From NCBI GenBank assembly GCA_007674295.1, contig CM017449.1, positions 62,001 through 126,000 on the forward strand: DNA of 64,000 nucleotides. The letters are read 5' to 3'. Shown here one piece after another: positions 1 through 14,600 of the stretch (positions within the stretch are counted from its first letter, which is position 1; each line of letters opens with the position of its first letter). The position numbers were made by a program, and so were the translations under genes. The notes beneath the pieces were generated by a model that made no database searches, had not been told where the DNA came from, and saw only the letters and a list, made by a program, of their open reading frames with translations. The DNA is from Antonospora locustae. Taxonomy: Eukaryota > Microsporidia.

Positions 1-1195
1 TATTGTTATATTTTTATTTCATTAAAGTTCATATTTGAAAAGTTGTAAACAAAATTAACATTTAATCAAACATTACTTAAAATGCATGTTTCACTTTATA
101 TAACTTTTTTTATTAAATTATAATTGGATAAATAGTATAAATATACTTTAAGTTATTTTTAAATTACAAAGTAATTATTAATTAATTATATTAGTAATTA
201 TTATATCAAATGAATTATATTATAAATTAACATGTAAATTTTTGTTTATTTTTTACTTTAACTGTTTTTTTGATTAATTTATTATAATTCAGTATCTACT
301 TAACAAAATAAATTTTACATTAAGATAGTATTTAAAATTGTCAGATGTTTATAATATATTATATTTATAACTTAATACTAACTATTTAATATTGGAACTT
401 AACAATAATTTTATATACAGTAAAGTTGTATGGGGGTTTAGCAGAAAAATGTAAATTTTAATGCAAAAATTAATTCTTTCAATCTTATTCATATTTTATT
501 ATTTAAACTTTTATATCATGTAAACTTAGGTGTTTTGTGAATATTTGTACAAGAACAAAATAAAATATTGAATGTTAGTAAAAAAATTATATGTTACATA
601 ATATTGACCGATCATATGATCATTTTTAAACACTTAAAATGAATCATGCGCTAAAAAAGAATGTCAGATTCATATAAGTAAAGTTATTAATTAAAAAAAA
701 TTAAATGCAAACATACAATATAACTCATGTAAAATATTTTTTATTCTGTATAACATATACAAATTATAAGTTTATGTAGAAAAGAATTGTAAAAAGATAT
801 TACAATGTAAATAATAATAAATTTTCTGATAATTTTAAAATTGATATATAATATTTTGAACAATGATCTGAGTTAAATAAATTCATATAAAAATAATCTA
901 AATGAATATAATAAACATGATTACTTTATGTAAAACAAAATAATTTAATATTGAAACAGTTAAAGCACAGTAAAAATAGATTATTAAATAATGATATAGA
1001 TGGGCACCGGATAAAATATTACACAAAAAACTCAAACATATACTGTACTCTTTTTAAATTAAAAGTTTTATTAAAAAGTTATCTATTTGGGAACACATTT
1101 AAGATTTAGTCGGTTATAACATATTTTGTGGCAATATAACTTTTACTCACACGGTATTTTACACATTAGGAATCATAGAGAATCTTTTATGCCTG

Positions 1196-1250
1196 AAAAT
1201 GAGCACACAGAGATAGATGACTGTTACCACTGGAGTGCAAGCAGATAATC
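1196..1250 (+). repeat. Partial copy of dispersed degenerate repeat
   Basis: The stretch from 1201 aligns base by base with 18138-18176 (shared blocks GCACACAGA, GACTGTT and a final GTGCA) with small indels. The indels break the reading frame that is still open in the other copies, so this is a short decayed fragment of the family best seen at 5444-5653. Confidence 0.5.
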
Positions 1251-1600
1251 AGTATTTTTTACTCCTTCTAGAAGTATGCTTCTATTTTATTTACTTATAA
1301 ATAACAAATAATAGACTAAAAAGTTTAAAGATTTAAGTAATATGAACTCAAGGCTTATAAAACTCTCAAATTAAAACATTGTAGTATAATACAAAAATCT
1401 CAAACATACTAAAATTACATAATGTTGCATAATCACATAATATTTGAAATATAAAAATTAAGTGTTTTAAAAGTTGTTAATAGGATATTAATTCAATTTA
1501 TAATTAAAAATAGAGTATCTTATGATATTATAATTGTTATAAATAAATAAGAATGACAATTTTAATTTAATAACTATTTGTTTTTATATAACTATCCGAA

Positions 1601-1756
1601 AATATATTAAGATAAATAATTATATATAGGTTAATAAATATTAAGATAAATAATCATATATAGGTTAATAAATATTAAGATAAATAATTATATATAGGTT
1701 AATAAATATTAAGATAAATAATTATATATAGGTTAATAAATATTAAGATAAATAAT
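1601..1756 (+). repeat. 34-bp tandem repeat, about 4.6 copies
   Basis: A 34-base unit (starting TTAATAAATATTAAG and ending TATATATAGG) occurs as full copies at 1631-1664, 1665-1698 and 1699-1732, preceded by a partial copy from 1601 and followed by a partial copy to 1756. The copies are nearly identical; the 1631 copy differs by one base (TAATCATA in place of TAATTATA). There is no coding potential. The homogeneity suggests recent expansion or gene conversion. Confidence 0.9.
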
Positions 1757-4700
1757 GAGTTCTATTGAGTTTATTTTTAGTATAATTAATATAAGTAGTT
1801 TTAAATTTTTATCCTTTATCGTTAAATTCTATTTACTATTAAATGTGAAACAAAATTTCACAAACAATTTTTATTATGTTATCAAAGTAAATTAACAAAT
1901 GCCATTAGTCCTATTATATATAAGCGGAATAAAGGAGTATGATACAAGTAGAAATTAAAAAATATAAAATAATAATTTTAAAAGACATGTGAAGTTACTA
2001 CAAAACAGAGAGTATTAATTCTAATAATTTTTATAATAATAAAAACTTTGAGTAATATATAGCAATTATTATCTTTTTATAAAAAAATTTTATTGAAAAT
2101 AATTCCATGTGAAAAATAAAAAGTCTCATATAGGATCATTATGTTATTTTAACTTTATTTTATGAGATGTAAGTGTTATCTTTTAAATTAAGTAATGTAA
2201 TTTATTAAAGCATTAGACGACGTTGTTTTATTTAATTTAAACTATTTTAATTTCGCCTATTAGTAACTATTAAAATGTACAATCTATGATAATTTGTAGA
2301 TTAATACGCTAAAATTATATTATTCATTTTTGAACATATTTTTAAAATAACTATTATGTTATTTACTATTCTATATATTTTTGTATTCAGATATCATAAA
2401 TTACTATCAATATATCTAATAAATTATAGTGAAGAACAATGTTATTTTAGAATAAAAATGTATAAAATACAAGATATAATTGACTTTAATATTTTTTTAT
2501 TGTAAAAACTACGACTTATTTCTAAATGATAATAATGTAATAAGAAATATATAATGAACATACAAATGCCATATAATTAACAAAATATAAAAATAAAATG
2601 TTATTTTAATTTCTCTTATTTTTCAATAATATAAATAAAAAGTTTACTTGTAATTAAACATTTATAAATTAACAAATAGTATACAAAAAAATTATTTAGT
2701 AACTATAATTTCTTAATATTTATGATTCATAATATACATAATGTACATCAGCTAATGAAGATATTATTTGGGCTCATACTACAAGCAAATGCATTATTAA
2801 TTAAAAACATTACAAATATAGTTTTGTATGGAAAATTCACTATATTTATTTAATAATTCTATTAATAAATTCCAAAATTAAGAAATTCTCTATAAAACAT
2901 TAAAGTTGCTGTGATACACTATTTGCATGGCGTTTTAGTTCACAAACTAATGTTAATTGTAATTAATTTTTTATATAGTTATTTTATTGAAAATAAACAA
3001 TTTTATATTAAAATTTTTAATGTAACAAATTTTATTAAGCGAATCAGAGAAATTATGGTAAAAACATTCTTCTGATCTTAATTTTTCTTGTCTATTCGTT
3101 TAATTCACTATTTTTGGCCATAGTTAAATTCTTTACAAACAAAATTATATATTGTTGCAGTGTACATATATAAATATGATTCAATATAAATAACTCTAAT
3201 AAACCAGCTTTGTACAATGTATAATAATATTTATTAAATTTACTTAAATAAAATATATATAAACACGTCTAACAAATCGTTGTTAAAATATAAGTCGTAA
3301 AATAAAAAAATTGTTTTTAGTTACAAACCTCAAGTCCTAACTATACTATCTCATAATTTTTAAATTAAAAGTTAACATAATTAATGTGTTGAAATCATTT
3401 TTAAGTATATAGAATTACTGGTGGCTTTACCATATAATAATTTTAATTTTAAATAAGAGTTATGGTTGTTTATAAAGTAATCTGTTCTTCTAAATAATTA
3501 TAATCTAATTATAATCTAAATAAATTTAACCATTTTAATAACGTATGTTTTTATGTAAACAATTGTACAATGACTATAGCAACAGATGTTATGACTAAAA
3601 ACTGTGTCTTTTTATTATATATTGTAAAAACTAATTCTCTTTTATGGCAATTTTATGTACTCTTTTTGGAACAATTTAAATTTTTTATATAAATTAATAA
3701 CATTTATTAATTTTGTAAGACATATATATACTAGTATTAAATAGTTTAAGTAATTATAAAAATGAATATGACTTTGTGTTTTTAATATACAATACTTATA
3801 ATAAACATTCTTTATTTAAAGTTTATTGAAGAACTTAGTTAGTTTTTTCATTGAATATTAAAATTCCTATTATTAAGTTTAAAAAGGTGTTTATGCAATT
3901 AAAGTTGCCTGTAGTAGATTTATTGCTGCATCTAGTATCTATTAGGCACATTACTAGTTTATTAAAAACATTAATTTTTTGAGTTACATTATTTAATAAC
4001 TTTAAAAATAATTATCAAATAATCGAACATTATATGTACAATACAATAAACACATTTTTATAAAAAATATTATTTATAATATCGTATATTAAATAGACGA
4101 TAGATTTAAGTTTGTAAACATCGGATAGGTATTAACAATATTCTAAATGCATAATTTATATAAATATATCTATTTTCTTAAACTTATAAAAACACTAAAT
4201 TTTATATATTTAACAAATATTTTTCATGTGGTAGGTAAGCTCTTTATTAATAAAGCTATCTCGTCATATTAAAAATATGGATGTTAAATTATATCAAAAC
4301 AAACCATGATAGTACATATGAAAATAACCTGCATGATAAAACATTCATTGAATTAGATTATAGTGTTTTTAACTGATTTACTCAATTAAAATAATAATAA
4401 GTTTTTATTGATAAATAATTAGTTAGGGCTATCCATAAAGACAGAACTTTTTATATATAAAAAACCCCTAAATTATGACTTAAAATAAATTGTTAATAAG
4501 TGTTTTAAACAACTACATATTTATGCAGTAATAGTGTTTACTTTATTTTTGTATTCTTGTTATTAAGTTTTTGATATTGTATACAATTAGTTAAAGAACT
4601 TCTACCATATGTCTTAAATAAAAATAATAATTTTTTTAATATTATATAATTTAATTACTAAATGGAATTTTAGTATATAATATTGCATTTTGTTATATTC

Positions 4701-4986
4701 ATATTTTGATTAATACTATGAAGTTATTTATTATATTTCACAATAAAATAATTAAGTTATAAGTTAAAATACATGTTAATAACAAAACTCTATTTATAAA
4801 AACATTTTTATACACAATTGTTTTTTATTAATATAAGTTTACAATTATACATGTTATATAGAATTATACTTTATCATTATACATGTTCACTACACCGGAT
4901 AATTCATTAAAAGTTAGAATTTTTCCTTTATATAAATTCAAGAAGTTATGGGCAGTGGTTTAATAATACTGAAAAATTTACTATTT

Positions 4987-5043
4987 AATCTGTGTGTTAG
5001 TGCTCCTAGGAGGAAGGTAGTAAGCAGCAAGAATATCTTGTAA
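4987..5043 (+). repeat. Probable fragment of the dispersed degenerate repeat
   Basis: An open frame through this patch reads a short peptide containing APRRKVVSS and ends at TAA 5041-5043. It resembles the GHRKVVS segment of the minus-strand remnant at 17405-17602. The patch stands out as GC-richer than its surroundings. It is short, so the match is suggestive only. Confidence 0.35.
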
Positions 5044-5443
5044 ACAAAAGTAATGGCGCATTAACATATCTTGAAGCTTTCATTCACAGCATAATAATAA
5101 ACTAAATATTTCTGTGAACATGAGTGCGCAGCAAATGGTGAGACACAAATTTACAAAGACGTTTTACTAAGGATTTCGTGGCAAGATAATCGTAATAAAA
5201 TTTTACATAAAAAAGGATGATGATATGATATAACATATATGAATATCTATATAAATGGCATTATTACAGCAAAAAAAAACAAAAAGATGGTATTAAGCTT
5301 TTAGAAAGTTATGTTCTATATTTAGAGTATATTTTTTAAAGTTACACTTTATTAATGTTTCCATATTAGAAAAGTTCCCTAAGGCGTCCCGCCCAGCTGC
5401 AGCTTATTATTGTCATATATATTCATTACATTTAAGTTTATAG

Positions 5444-5653
5444 ATGATCTTGTACGATAGCCATACCCTGGTGTATGTTGCTCTTCGGGTAATAACTACA
5501 TGCAGGAGGATAGCTGTTGCCACCAATGTGTGTAGAAGATCAGCTGTATCCGCACTACCTATGAGCATTAACATCATAATGTGTGTTTTGGTATGTTATG
5601 GCTTTTGTATATCTATTAATAAAGATAAAAAATTATCCAAGAATACATATTAG
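5444..5653 (+). pseudogene. Remnant ORF of a dispersed coding repeat
   Basis: A 69-codon open frame with an ATG, in DNA of visibly higher GC than its flanks. Its centre (RVITTCRRIAVATNV) matches the reading frame at 18131 (RVITAHRKVTVAISV) and, on the minus strand, the frame at 17602-17405 (FRKIVGHRKVVSTIV). The nucleotide sequences align too, for example from GCCATACCC near 5460 to GATCAGCT near 5540. After the conserved part both this copy and the 18.1-kb copy run into a hydrophobic tail. I do not recognise the parent protein. Shared sequence with independent decay suggests fragments of an old multicopy gene or mobile element rather than a living gene. Confidence 0.55.
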
Positions 5654-8600
5654 CACGATAAAAACATGATATATATATTTTTATGATTAGATTTGACCAT
5701 GAGTACAATATAAAATTATTTATTATAATGAAAAATTGATAAGAAACTTATTTGTTAAATAAAATACAGTTAATATGTATTACATGTTTACAAACAAAAA
5801 ATATAAGTTAAATTATAAAATAGTTTAATGATAACTTCATGTTACTTAATAATCAATTAAGTAAATGACAAATCTATCTAAAATAATGATAAGAAGGTTT
5901 CTAAGATTTGTTATGTTTAGTTAAATTTATTATAAAATAAATTCAATTATCATTAATATGAATTCTAAATTTTTAAAGCTAACTGTTTTGTATTATTACT
6001 TTAAATATAAAATTTTATTAATAAATAAGTATTTTTACATATTTAATTGATTTAGGTAAATAAAATTTATCATTTTGATCAATACAATATGTAATCTAAA
6101 AGGTCTTTTTTCAACTCATGAACTCCATGTTAACTTAATAACACCAACATAACCCACAAGAATGTTCCTAACTATAATATAAATTGTACTTTAATAGCAA
6201 TATTCTTGATACTGTCTAATTTTAACAATTAATAAATAATAATGCTTCTAATTTAAAAAAATATTTATTTTTAGAAATAATTGTAAAGCAGGCACTATAA
6301 GAATACCTGTCCTGCGCTATAAGTAATGAATATCTATTTTTGTATTTAAATTCTGTTCCATAGATTTTGTAATCTTTAAAGTTGCTATTTAGATAGACCT
6401 TTATAATCTCAGAAATTTAGGTAATCATCTTATAGTGTTTTTTCTGACGGGAAGTAGTCTTGCTCAATTAGATAAAAAAGATTAAGATATGCACATTTTA
6501 AAGAACACGAACTCAAGCACAATGGAGACACGATGGATCACAACTATGAGATGCTTTAAGTAGGTTCCCTAATCTTTAATTATAAAGCTATTTCCATAAA
6601 AACACTACAGTAATAATTAATCAAAAATATCTTTAAATACTGGTTTATGCTTAAGGAATTATCTGAAAAATGTATACAGAATGTATCTTCTAGCAAATTT
6701 TGTGAAATTACAGATATTGAAACAGAAACAGGTTTTTAGAGTTGTAAATAAGTTTATAATGTATTTTTCTTTAAAATAAGTTTTTGATCAATCCAAGCAT
6801 ACAATAATCAAATGGCATTTGATGATACATTATCCCAGCGTATTCTATCTAAGTTTAAAATAACTTACCAGATACAAAATTTAAATCTTAAATTAGATAA
6901 TAAACAACATTATTTAATTGTACTAGATTAATCTGGTAATTCTGTTAAATATTGTAATCTAAACCCTTTAACACCATATGTGTATCATATTTCGTTTTTC
7001 TAATCTAATTTTTTATAATATATAGGTTTATTCTGGATTTTATCTGAACTATAAATTTTAAAAAGTCGACTTAAAACTATAAAAATTCGTTATAAAATTA
7101 AGATTAATTTAATATTAATACACTAATATAATTAATGTTTTTATGTAAATAATTATTTATAGATTTCAAAAACATTTTTAACATAAAAAATATATAGCTT
7201 AAAGATACTTGAAAGGTAGAATATTAATATAACTAAAAATTACTTTATAATAATTATGTTACAATTTACTTATTTTAATTCTTTACTTTATAACTTGAAA
7301 TAAAAATTAGAAAATGTTATACAAAAAATATTACGATGCGTATTTTGTAAATTACATATTCAAGTATTTTGATAATATTTATATTTACTTAAACATTAAA
7401 TCCTACTTAAATACTTTTAAGCAACAAAATATCTGTATAAGTATATTTTTGAGTTCCTGTAACACATTTCTTCATATAATATATATAGGTATTTACAATA
7501 TTAACTTTTTAGGGCAAATTATACTAACAAAATGTTTTTAAATTGTGGATAGACTTTATCAGATTGTTTATTCAAAAAAATTAATTAAATTATTAAACTA
7601 AAAAAACATAATACTTATTTTGTTATTAATCGTGTTTATGTTAAAAATATAAACCAAAATGTATGTTAGATGAATTTAAAAACTTACATTATTTTTTTAA
7701 CAAGGGTAAAAAATACAAAAGCAAATAATTGTATTGATATTAGACTACAACAATTCTTGTATAATATATAAAGTAAAACATTAGTTTAAATATATATGTA
7801 CTGTTTATAAATGTTATTCTGAAAACATTTTATAATTAATATTTATTTACAATTTATGTAAATACTATTAAGGTTTAGTATATCAATATAAACATATTGA
7901 TAGCAAATTAATTTAAAATAATAATTTTATTATACTATTTAAACATGTAATATACTACATTGTTATCTCTGACAATAGTTTTTGTTATAATATATATAAG
8001 CTACTTTAAGGTAAAATGTCATGAACATTGGTTACAACATATAATAATTTATTATTTTACCTTTAAAAGTTAAAAAATAAATCAAATGTGTTCATAAGTT
8101 AAAACAATAACAATTTATTATATTTAGTTAATAGTTATTTAATTCATATATACAAGTATATAATAAACATTATATAATATAAAGATATATGATTATTATT
8201 TAAAATTATAAAATTATAAATAACGCTTTAATTAATGTGTCATATTTATTAATATTATTTGATATTATTAAAACATGATTCAAATAATATATAAGTAAAT
8301 AATGTAACATAAACTAAGCCATTTTCGCTAATTTTATAGTTGTTACATACATCATTGTTTAATGTTAATATGTTTTTATCTTCTAATTCCAATGTCTCTA
8401 ACTTTTTTACCAAAAAAATATTGAATATAATCTATTATTTTAAATAGTTCTAATTTTTCTTATATTCAAAAAATGTTAAATATATATAATATTATCTCAA
8501 AAACATTTTTCTATTTTATTTATTGTATCAACCAATCATTAATAAAATGATTACAAAAATTTAAATATGTAGTTATTCATTAGAAGTTATAAATGTATAA

Positions 8601-11600
8601 TAAAACTTTTTATTAAGTATTTATACATTCTCTGCATTTTAATCAAAAGCATAATATATAAATTATAAAGACATCTATTTATATTTACACATAATGCATA
8701 AAAATGTAAAGTAAATGTAGTGTTTCTATATTTTTTGTTTGTTATAAAGCATATATAAATCAAAAACTATATTATTATTTAATGCCTATTTATGTAAATT
8801 TATAAAAACTACAAAAATTATTTTATTCATAATTATATATCAATATAACATTGAACTATATAAATTATTACATTTAATAAACGTATATAAGTATAAGCAA
8901 ATTTTACTTTGTATAAAGCTCTATTTGTTACAAAAAATATACATTATTATCATGTATTTTAGGAGAAGGTGGTATATGCATTTGATCAACTTTATGCACA
9001 CATTCCTTCCTATGCGTGGACACTCCTAATTAATAATAATGCTCAAATAAGTAGTCATTGTGTAAAATTTATCAAGAACCAGTGTAATTAACCGGGATAT
9101 TTTAGGTGGATTCTTTGATCAGGTAGTTTTAATAAATAAATTATTTTAAAAAAGTTGTTGTTGTATAGATAATATCATACAATTTTATAAATTCACTAAT
9201 AAAAATATAAAAACGTCAACTAAAGTATAATTGTGCATAAGATGAGTTGCAACCAGCAAGGACGACGTTTTAAGAAGCTTTCCTAAAATAGAGTGTTAAT
9301 AGATCTGTTACAAAAAAATTTAAATATAGAACGCGCATGTGTGCTAATAAACTCAACATAAAATTATTTATTTACTCATTTGTTTTATGACAACAATTTT
9401 ACTAACAAAATTCTATACTATGAAATTCTAGACAGAACCTTCTAAACAGTTATGGCTAATCATTTACATTTCTACTTAGTTTATATACCACAAGTTTTAT
9501 TTTCAGTAAAGAGCCCTATATTTAAAAAGCTTTTTATTACTATAAAAATTTATAAAAAAACTTTATAATGTGTAAATATAATTATTATTTAAAATCTGTA
9601 TTACTATGATAATATTGTACAAAAAATCCTATGGTTTAATAAATATTATTTATCAATTATTATTAAATTTTTTATTTTTTTTCTGGTTTTCATGCTTTTT
9701 ATAATTAATTTTTATATCTGTATTACAATTATTATAAAATTATTCATAAATAATAATCAATATTTAACAGTTTATCAGGTTAAGCAATAATATAATGACA
9801 GATGAGATGAGACTTTAAGTGATATTTATGTTTCAGTTTATTATTGATTTATAGTTAATAGTAACCTAACTTTATAAAAACAAGGTGATTTCAAATAACA
9901 TTTTTGATAGTAACAATTAAAATTAAATTTCATTTGTCTAAAAATGTTTCAAACAATTATTTTTATATATCGTTGACGACTAAAGAATTTATTTTTCATG
10001 ATTTTATTATTATTTACAAGTATTATAATACATAAATGTATAATAAAAATCAAAAAAGTTACTTAAATTATTAGTAAGACTGCAATAAGAATAAATACTA
10101 ATCAAGAAATGTTTAAGTATGTAATGAATGAATGTTGTAGTATTAAAAATTATTAGTTTACGATTATATATTTTGAAAACCATAATAATGAAATTACACT
10201 AACATTTATATATAAATATATAATACAACTAATAACAAATAAATATATTATAAAATGTAACATCAAATGAATTTATATGAACTATTTAATTTATAAAAAT
10301 ATGATTAAGAGATGAGTAACAATAAATCGTATAAATATTATAGAAAGTATTTTAATTCAAATAAAATTTAGCATTTATTTGTTAGTTTTCTTTTAAAATA
10401 ATAACAAACAAATTTAAATGCAAACTACAAAAAATAAAAAACTATATGTAGATTAAACTGTAAAGTATTGCATTTTTCATATAAAATATATTAAAATAAA
10501 CATACTAAAATTTACGATATTCCAAATTGTATATACAGTATAAGTATTATATAATATCTCGTTATTAGATATAATTTTTAGATAATTAAAATTTTATTAT
10601 ACAATTTTGGTATCTTTAAATATATTTATATCTTTTAAAAATTTTATATTGTCTTACATAACGTCGTTAGTTATGCAAAGAAGTCATACAAAATAAATAT
10701 GATACTTCTAACATTGGTAATTTTTGATTAAAATTTTGTATTCTTTATAAAAATCACAAATTAAGCCGTTAATAATTAATTATTTAAAGTTATTACTTAT
10801 GATAGTAATACACTTGATATCTGTCATAAAAAAATTATGTTTTTGTGGAAAAGTTAGCTAATCAGTAAAGCTGTGGCTTAAAATTGCGAATTAAAGCGTA
10901 ACTGCCATACGAATTCTTTAATCGGGAAATCTTAATAATATGTTACTTAAGAAGTAAATAATCACTAAATACATAAATGTTTTATTCTTTTTTCATCTGA
11001 CAATATAAAAATATAATAAATGATTAGATATATGTTTTCTTATTTTCTGTTATATTTAGATATTGTATCTTTGTCTTGTTGCGTTATTATCATAACTTAT
11101 TCCTGTTTTAACCATCAAAGACTTGTTATAATATGATATAGTAGTAATTTAATTATATACATAGAATTATGATAATATATAAAATAACAAATGAACTTAT
11201 GCGTAATATTTTTTTATAGTATATAAATATTGACTTGATATACTTATAAATTAATTTTATCAATTTTCACTGATAAAGGTTATTGTATTGTAAAAACTTT
11301 TAAAGTATACTAAACTCAAGAAATTTTAAAAGCTTACAAAATTTCGTGAATATATTAATAATATAGTTAGAAGTACCAAGAATACAGATATCATAAATTT
11401 AAAGTATAAAATGACTTTTTACAAAAAATGTATTTGCATAGTTAAATTATCTATTTTTGTATTTAAATTATAAAAGCATTAGACAAACAAAATACCATAA
11501 TGATTTTATAAAATGTCTAAATGTTTTACTTTTGGAAATAAATTTATATAAAGTTGGGTTTATATAAAGTCTAATGTATAATAAACTTAGAATCCAAAAC

Positions 11601-14600
11601 TATTTGTTATATTAGATTTTTCTGTAATATAACCTATATAAGTTCCCTTGATACAGAAAAGATAATTTTTTTATAATACATAGTAATAATAGACGTATAG
11701 TATGTTTGACTTTTACAAATTTATATTATACATATAAAATAGTTTATAAAAATCTTACAAAAAATTAATAACATATTTTTATTCAATATTTATGCACTTT
11801 GTAAAAAGACAAATAAAAGAATACATAACTTACAAACTAAAATATGTTATATTTAGAAAAGTGTATTGTAATAACATAGGTTTTATTATTCCAGTCATAC
11901 AGATTTCTTTGATGAATAAAAATCTTTTACAAAATAACATAAAGCATTTCGTAAAAAACAAGCATATAGATCATCTCTATAATCAAATTTTAGTTATTTT
12001 ATTAACTAAAAGTTTAAATAATATTATTATATGATCATTTCTACACATTAAGTATTTATAAAGTTAAAAAACACAATAAGCAAATGTAAATCATAAAACC
12101 ATAGAAATGTATATAAATTTACGAAATAAAAGGCATTTTTATTTTTACTATTTGATGTTGCTTAAAATTATGCAAAAAACTTATTATTAGCAATACTAAT
12201 AATAATAAATATGTATTATAGTATAATCTATATTTGCTTTTATAATATTATGTATTGTTCTTTAAATAATTATAATATTATAGTTATTATGATTCTTTAA
12301 GACAAAAATGTTTGTTTAGATTATAAAATGAAAAATGTATAGCGTTCTTATATAGTTAAGTAAATGTTTATGTATTATACTTGGCTTCTGGATTTATTTA
12401 TAAATAACATTTACATACACGCCCAAATGATTATTCTGAAAATCTTTTTAAAGACATTTACCAACATATGACTCAATAAATTTTGTAGTTTTAATATTAG
12501 CTTTTTCCTTGCTAAAGATTATTTGCATCGCATTGATATTAATCCTCAACTCGCAACCATTATTTAGATATTTCTGTAGTAATATATTATACTGAATTTA
12601 TACGTAGAATATTACAAAGCATTTAATAACAAAATTATTACTGGACAGTTTAACTAAAAATAGATATTTAAGATTTTATAGTTTATATATTATAAAAGGT
12701 ATAGACTATTATTATATTAATAAATATGTAGAAATATAATATTGTGAAGTTTGTGTAATGTAAATAACACATTCTGTATAAAAAAAAGTTACATATTATT
12801 AATATACAATAATTTAGGATATGTAAATTATAAAATTTTACAAAAATAAATTTGATTGTATGGACAACTTACTAAAATTATATAATTTTTGAAATTATTC
12901 ATGATATGACTATACTGTACAAAAGAAAATAAACCATTAATTTTTAAAATATATTTCGCAAAAAAAATATTTATGAGTAAGTAATAATACCGTTTATAAT
13001 ATTATTAGAAAAAGTCAATTAACATTTAAAAGTTTATGATAATTCTTTATTTATTATAAAGGGTTATTATTTAGTACATCCAGATTCTTATTGTATGATA
13101 ATGTACTAAATGCATAACCTACAAATTGAATCGCAATTGTTTAAGATTGATTATGTTTTTAAAGATAATAACTTTATTCACATTTATATTATGAAAATCT
13201 TTATAAATTGTCTCTGCTAATTAATGCCTATCATATGTACGTTGCACTTTGTTTTATGACAAGGATTTTTTCTATCAGTTATTCTCAATGAAAATTATCT
13301 AAGAAATCGTCGTTGTATGACAATTTTTTTATAATTATTCCAACACTAAACACAATAAAATTAAAAGGTAATGATGAGATCATGATATTTTTAAATATTA
13401 TAAAATGATATAGTAATTTTATTATTGTAGTCAAGTGTAATTACAAAATATTAAAATTAATTTATTATATAGATATTGTGTAATACAACATATAAGTATT
13501 CTGAATTAATAAAAACTATTGTGTATATATTCAAAAAAATTACATTTTCTCAAATTTTATGGTTATAAATAAAATAGAGCAAGTTTACAGAAATTCACAT
13601 GATATTCAAATTTATTCTATTTAACTTAGTATATAAAATAATTTGTGTTATAATCATTCAATTAAACAAAACTTTTTATATAAAAACATTTTAATAAATT
13701 TATACTAATATTCAAATACATTGTGAAAACAACATGTGTATGTTATTTATATTTTATGAGCTAAATAATTGATTTTTTCAATTATAATATTTTTATTTAA
13801 AAAGTATAAAATAATCAAGTGACTTGTTTACTTCTTTATGTGTGTAATAACTAATATAAAATTTAGTAGTACACTGTTATAATCAAACTTATTATTGTTC
13901 TACAAAAGAACTAATGAAATTATATATAAATAATTATTGCCATGAAAATAAAATTAAAAAATGAGTTATATTTGAAATAAAAAGTTATTAAGTTAATATT
14001 AATATATACATATTGAATAAAATTCTATATTTAAATCTAAATAAATTGCGTAATAACTAACAAATAATAAAATTGATTATCAAACAAAACGACACATGTT
14101 TTTTATTAGTTTATAAAAGATTTTTAAAAGACGTTATATAGTATATGAAATTTTTTGCTTTTTAATATATTATGCCATAAGTTAAGTTAAAAAATTTATT
14201 GAAAACGGCTTTTAATATGAATTATTAGAATAAATTAATTAGTTTTATTTTTTTTTTCAAAACAAAATATTTACTCTTAAACTAAAATTCTAAAAACATC
14301 ATGTGCATAAGATCAAGGTTTTCTTTGTTTTTCAGAAATTTCCTTAGTTGAATAGCGTTAATTAACAATAACTATTATGCTTTTAGTTAATGCTTTTATA
14401 ACAAAAATTCATTTATAAATCACAAATTCATAAGACATGTCACTGAAAAAAATAATGTCTAAATTAATTATAGTTTATATGTTGTTGATATCTCTATTTT
14501 ACTATTAAAAACATTTTTGTTCTTCTTTAATATTTCTGTATATTAACAAAGCATTACAGGGAGCTTTTTTTATGAGATAACTTCTATAACACTTACTACT

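Noticed and set aside
1601..1756. CRISPR array
   Set aside because: The 34-bp units are head to tail with no spacers, in a eukaryotic genome.
7314..7541. 75-codon plus-strand frame in the AT-rich arm
   Set aside because: Tyr/Asn/Ile/Lys-rich, no start context, composition expected by chance.
11792..12034. 80-codon plus-strand frame in the AT-rich arm
   Set aside because: Same reasons; no similarity to the decayed coding repeats.
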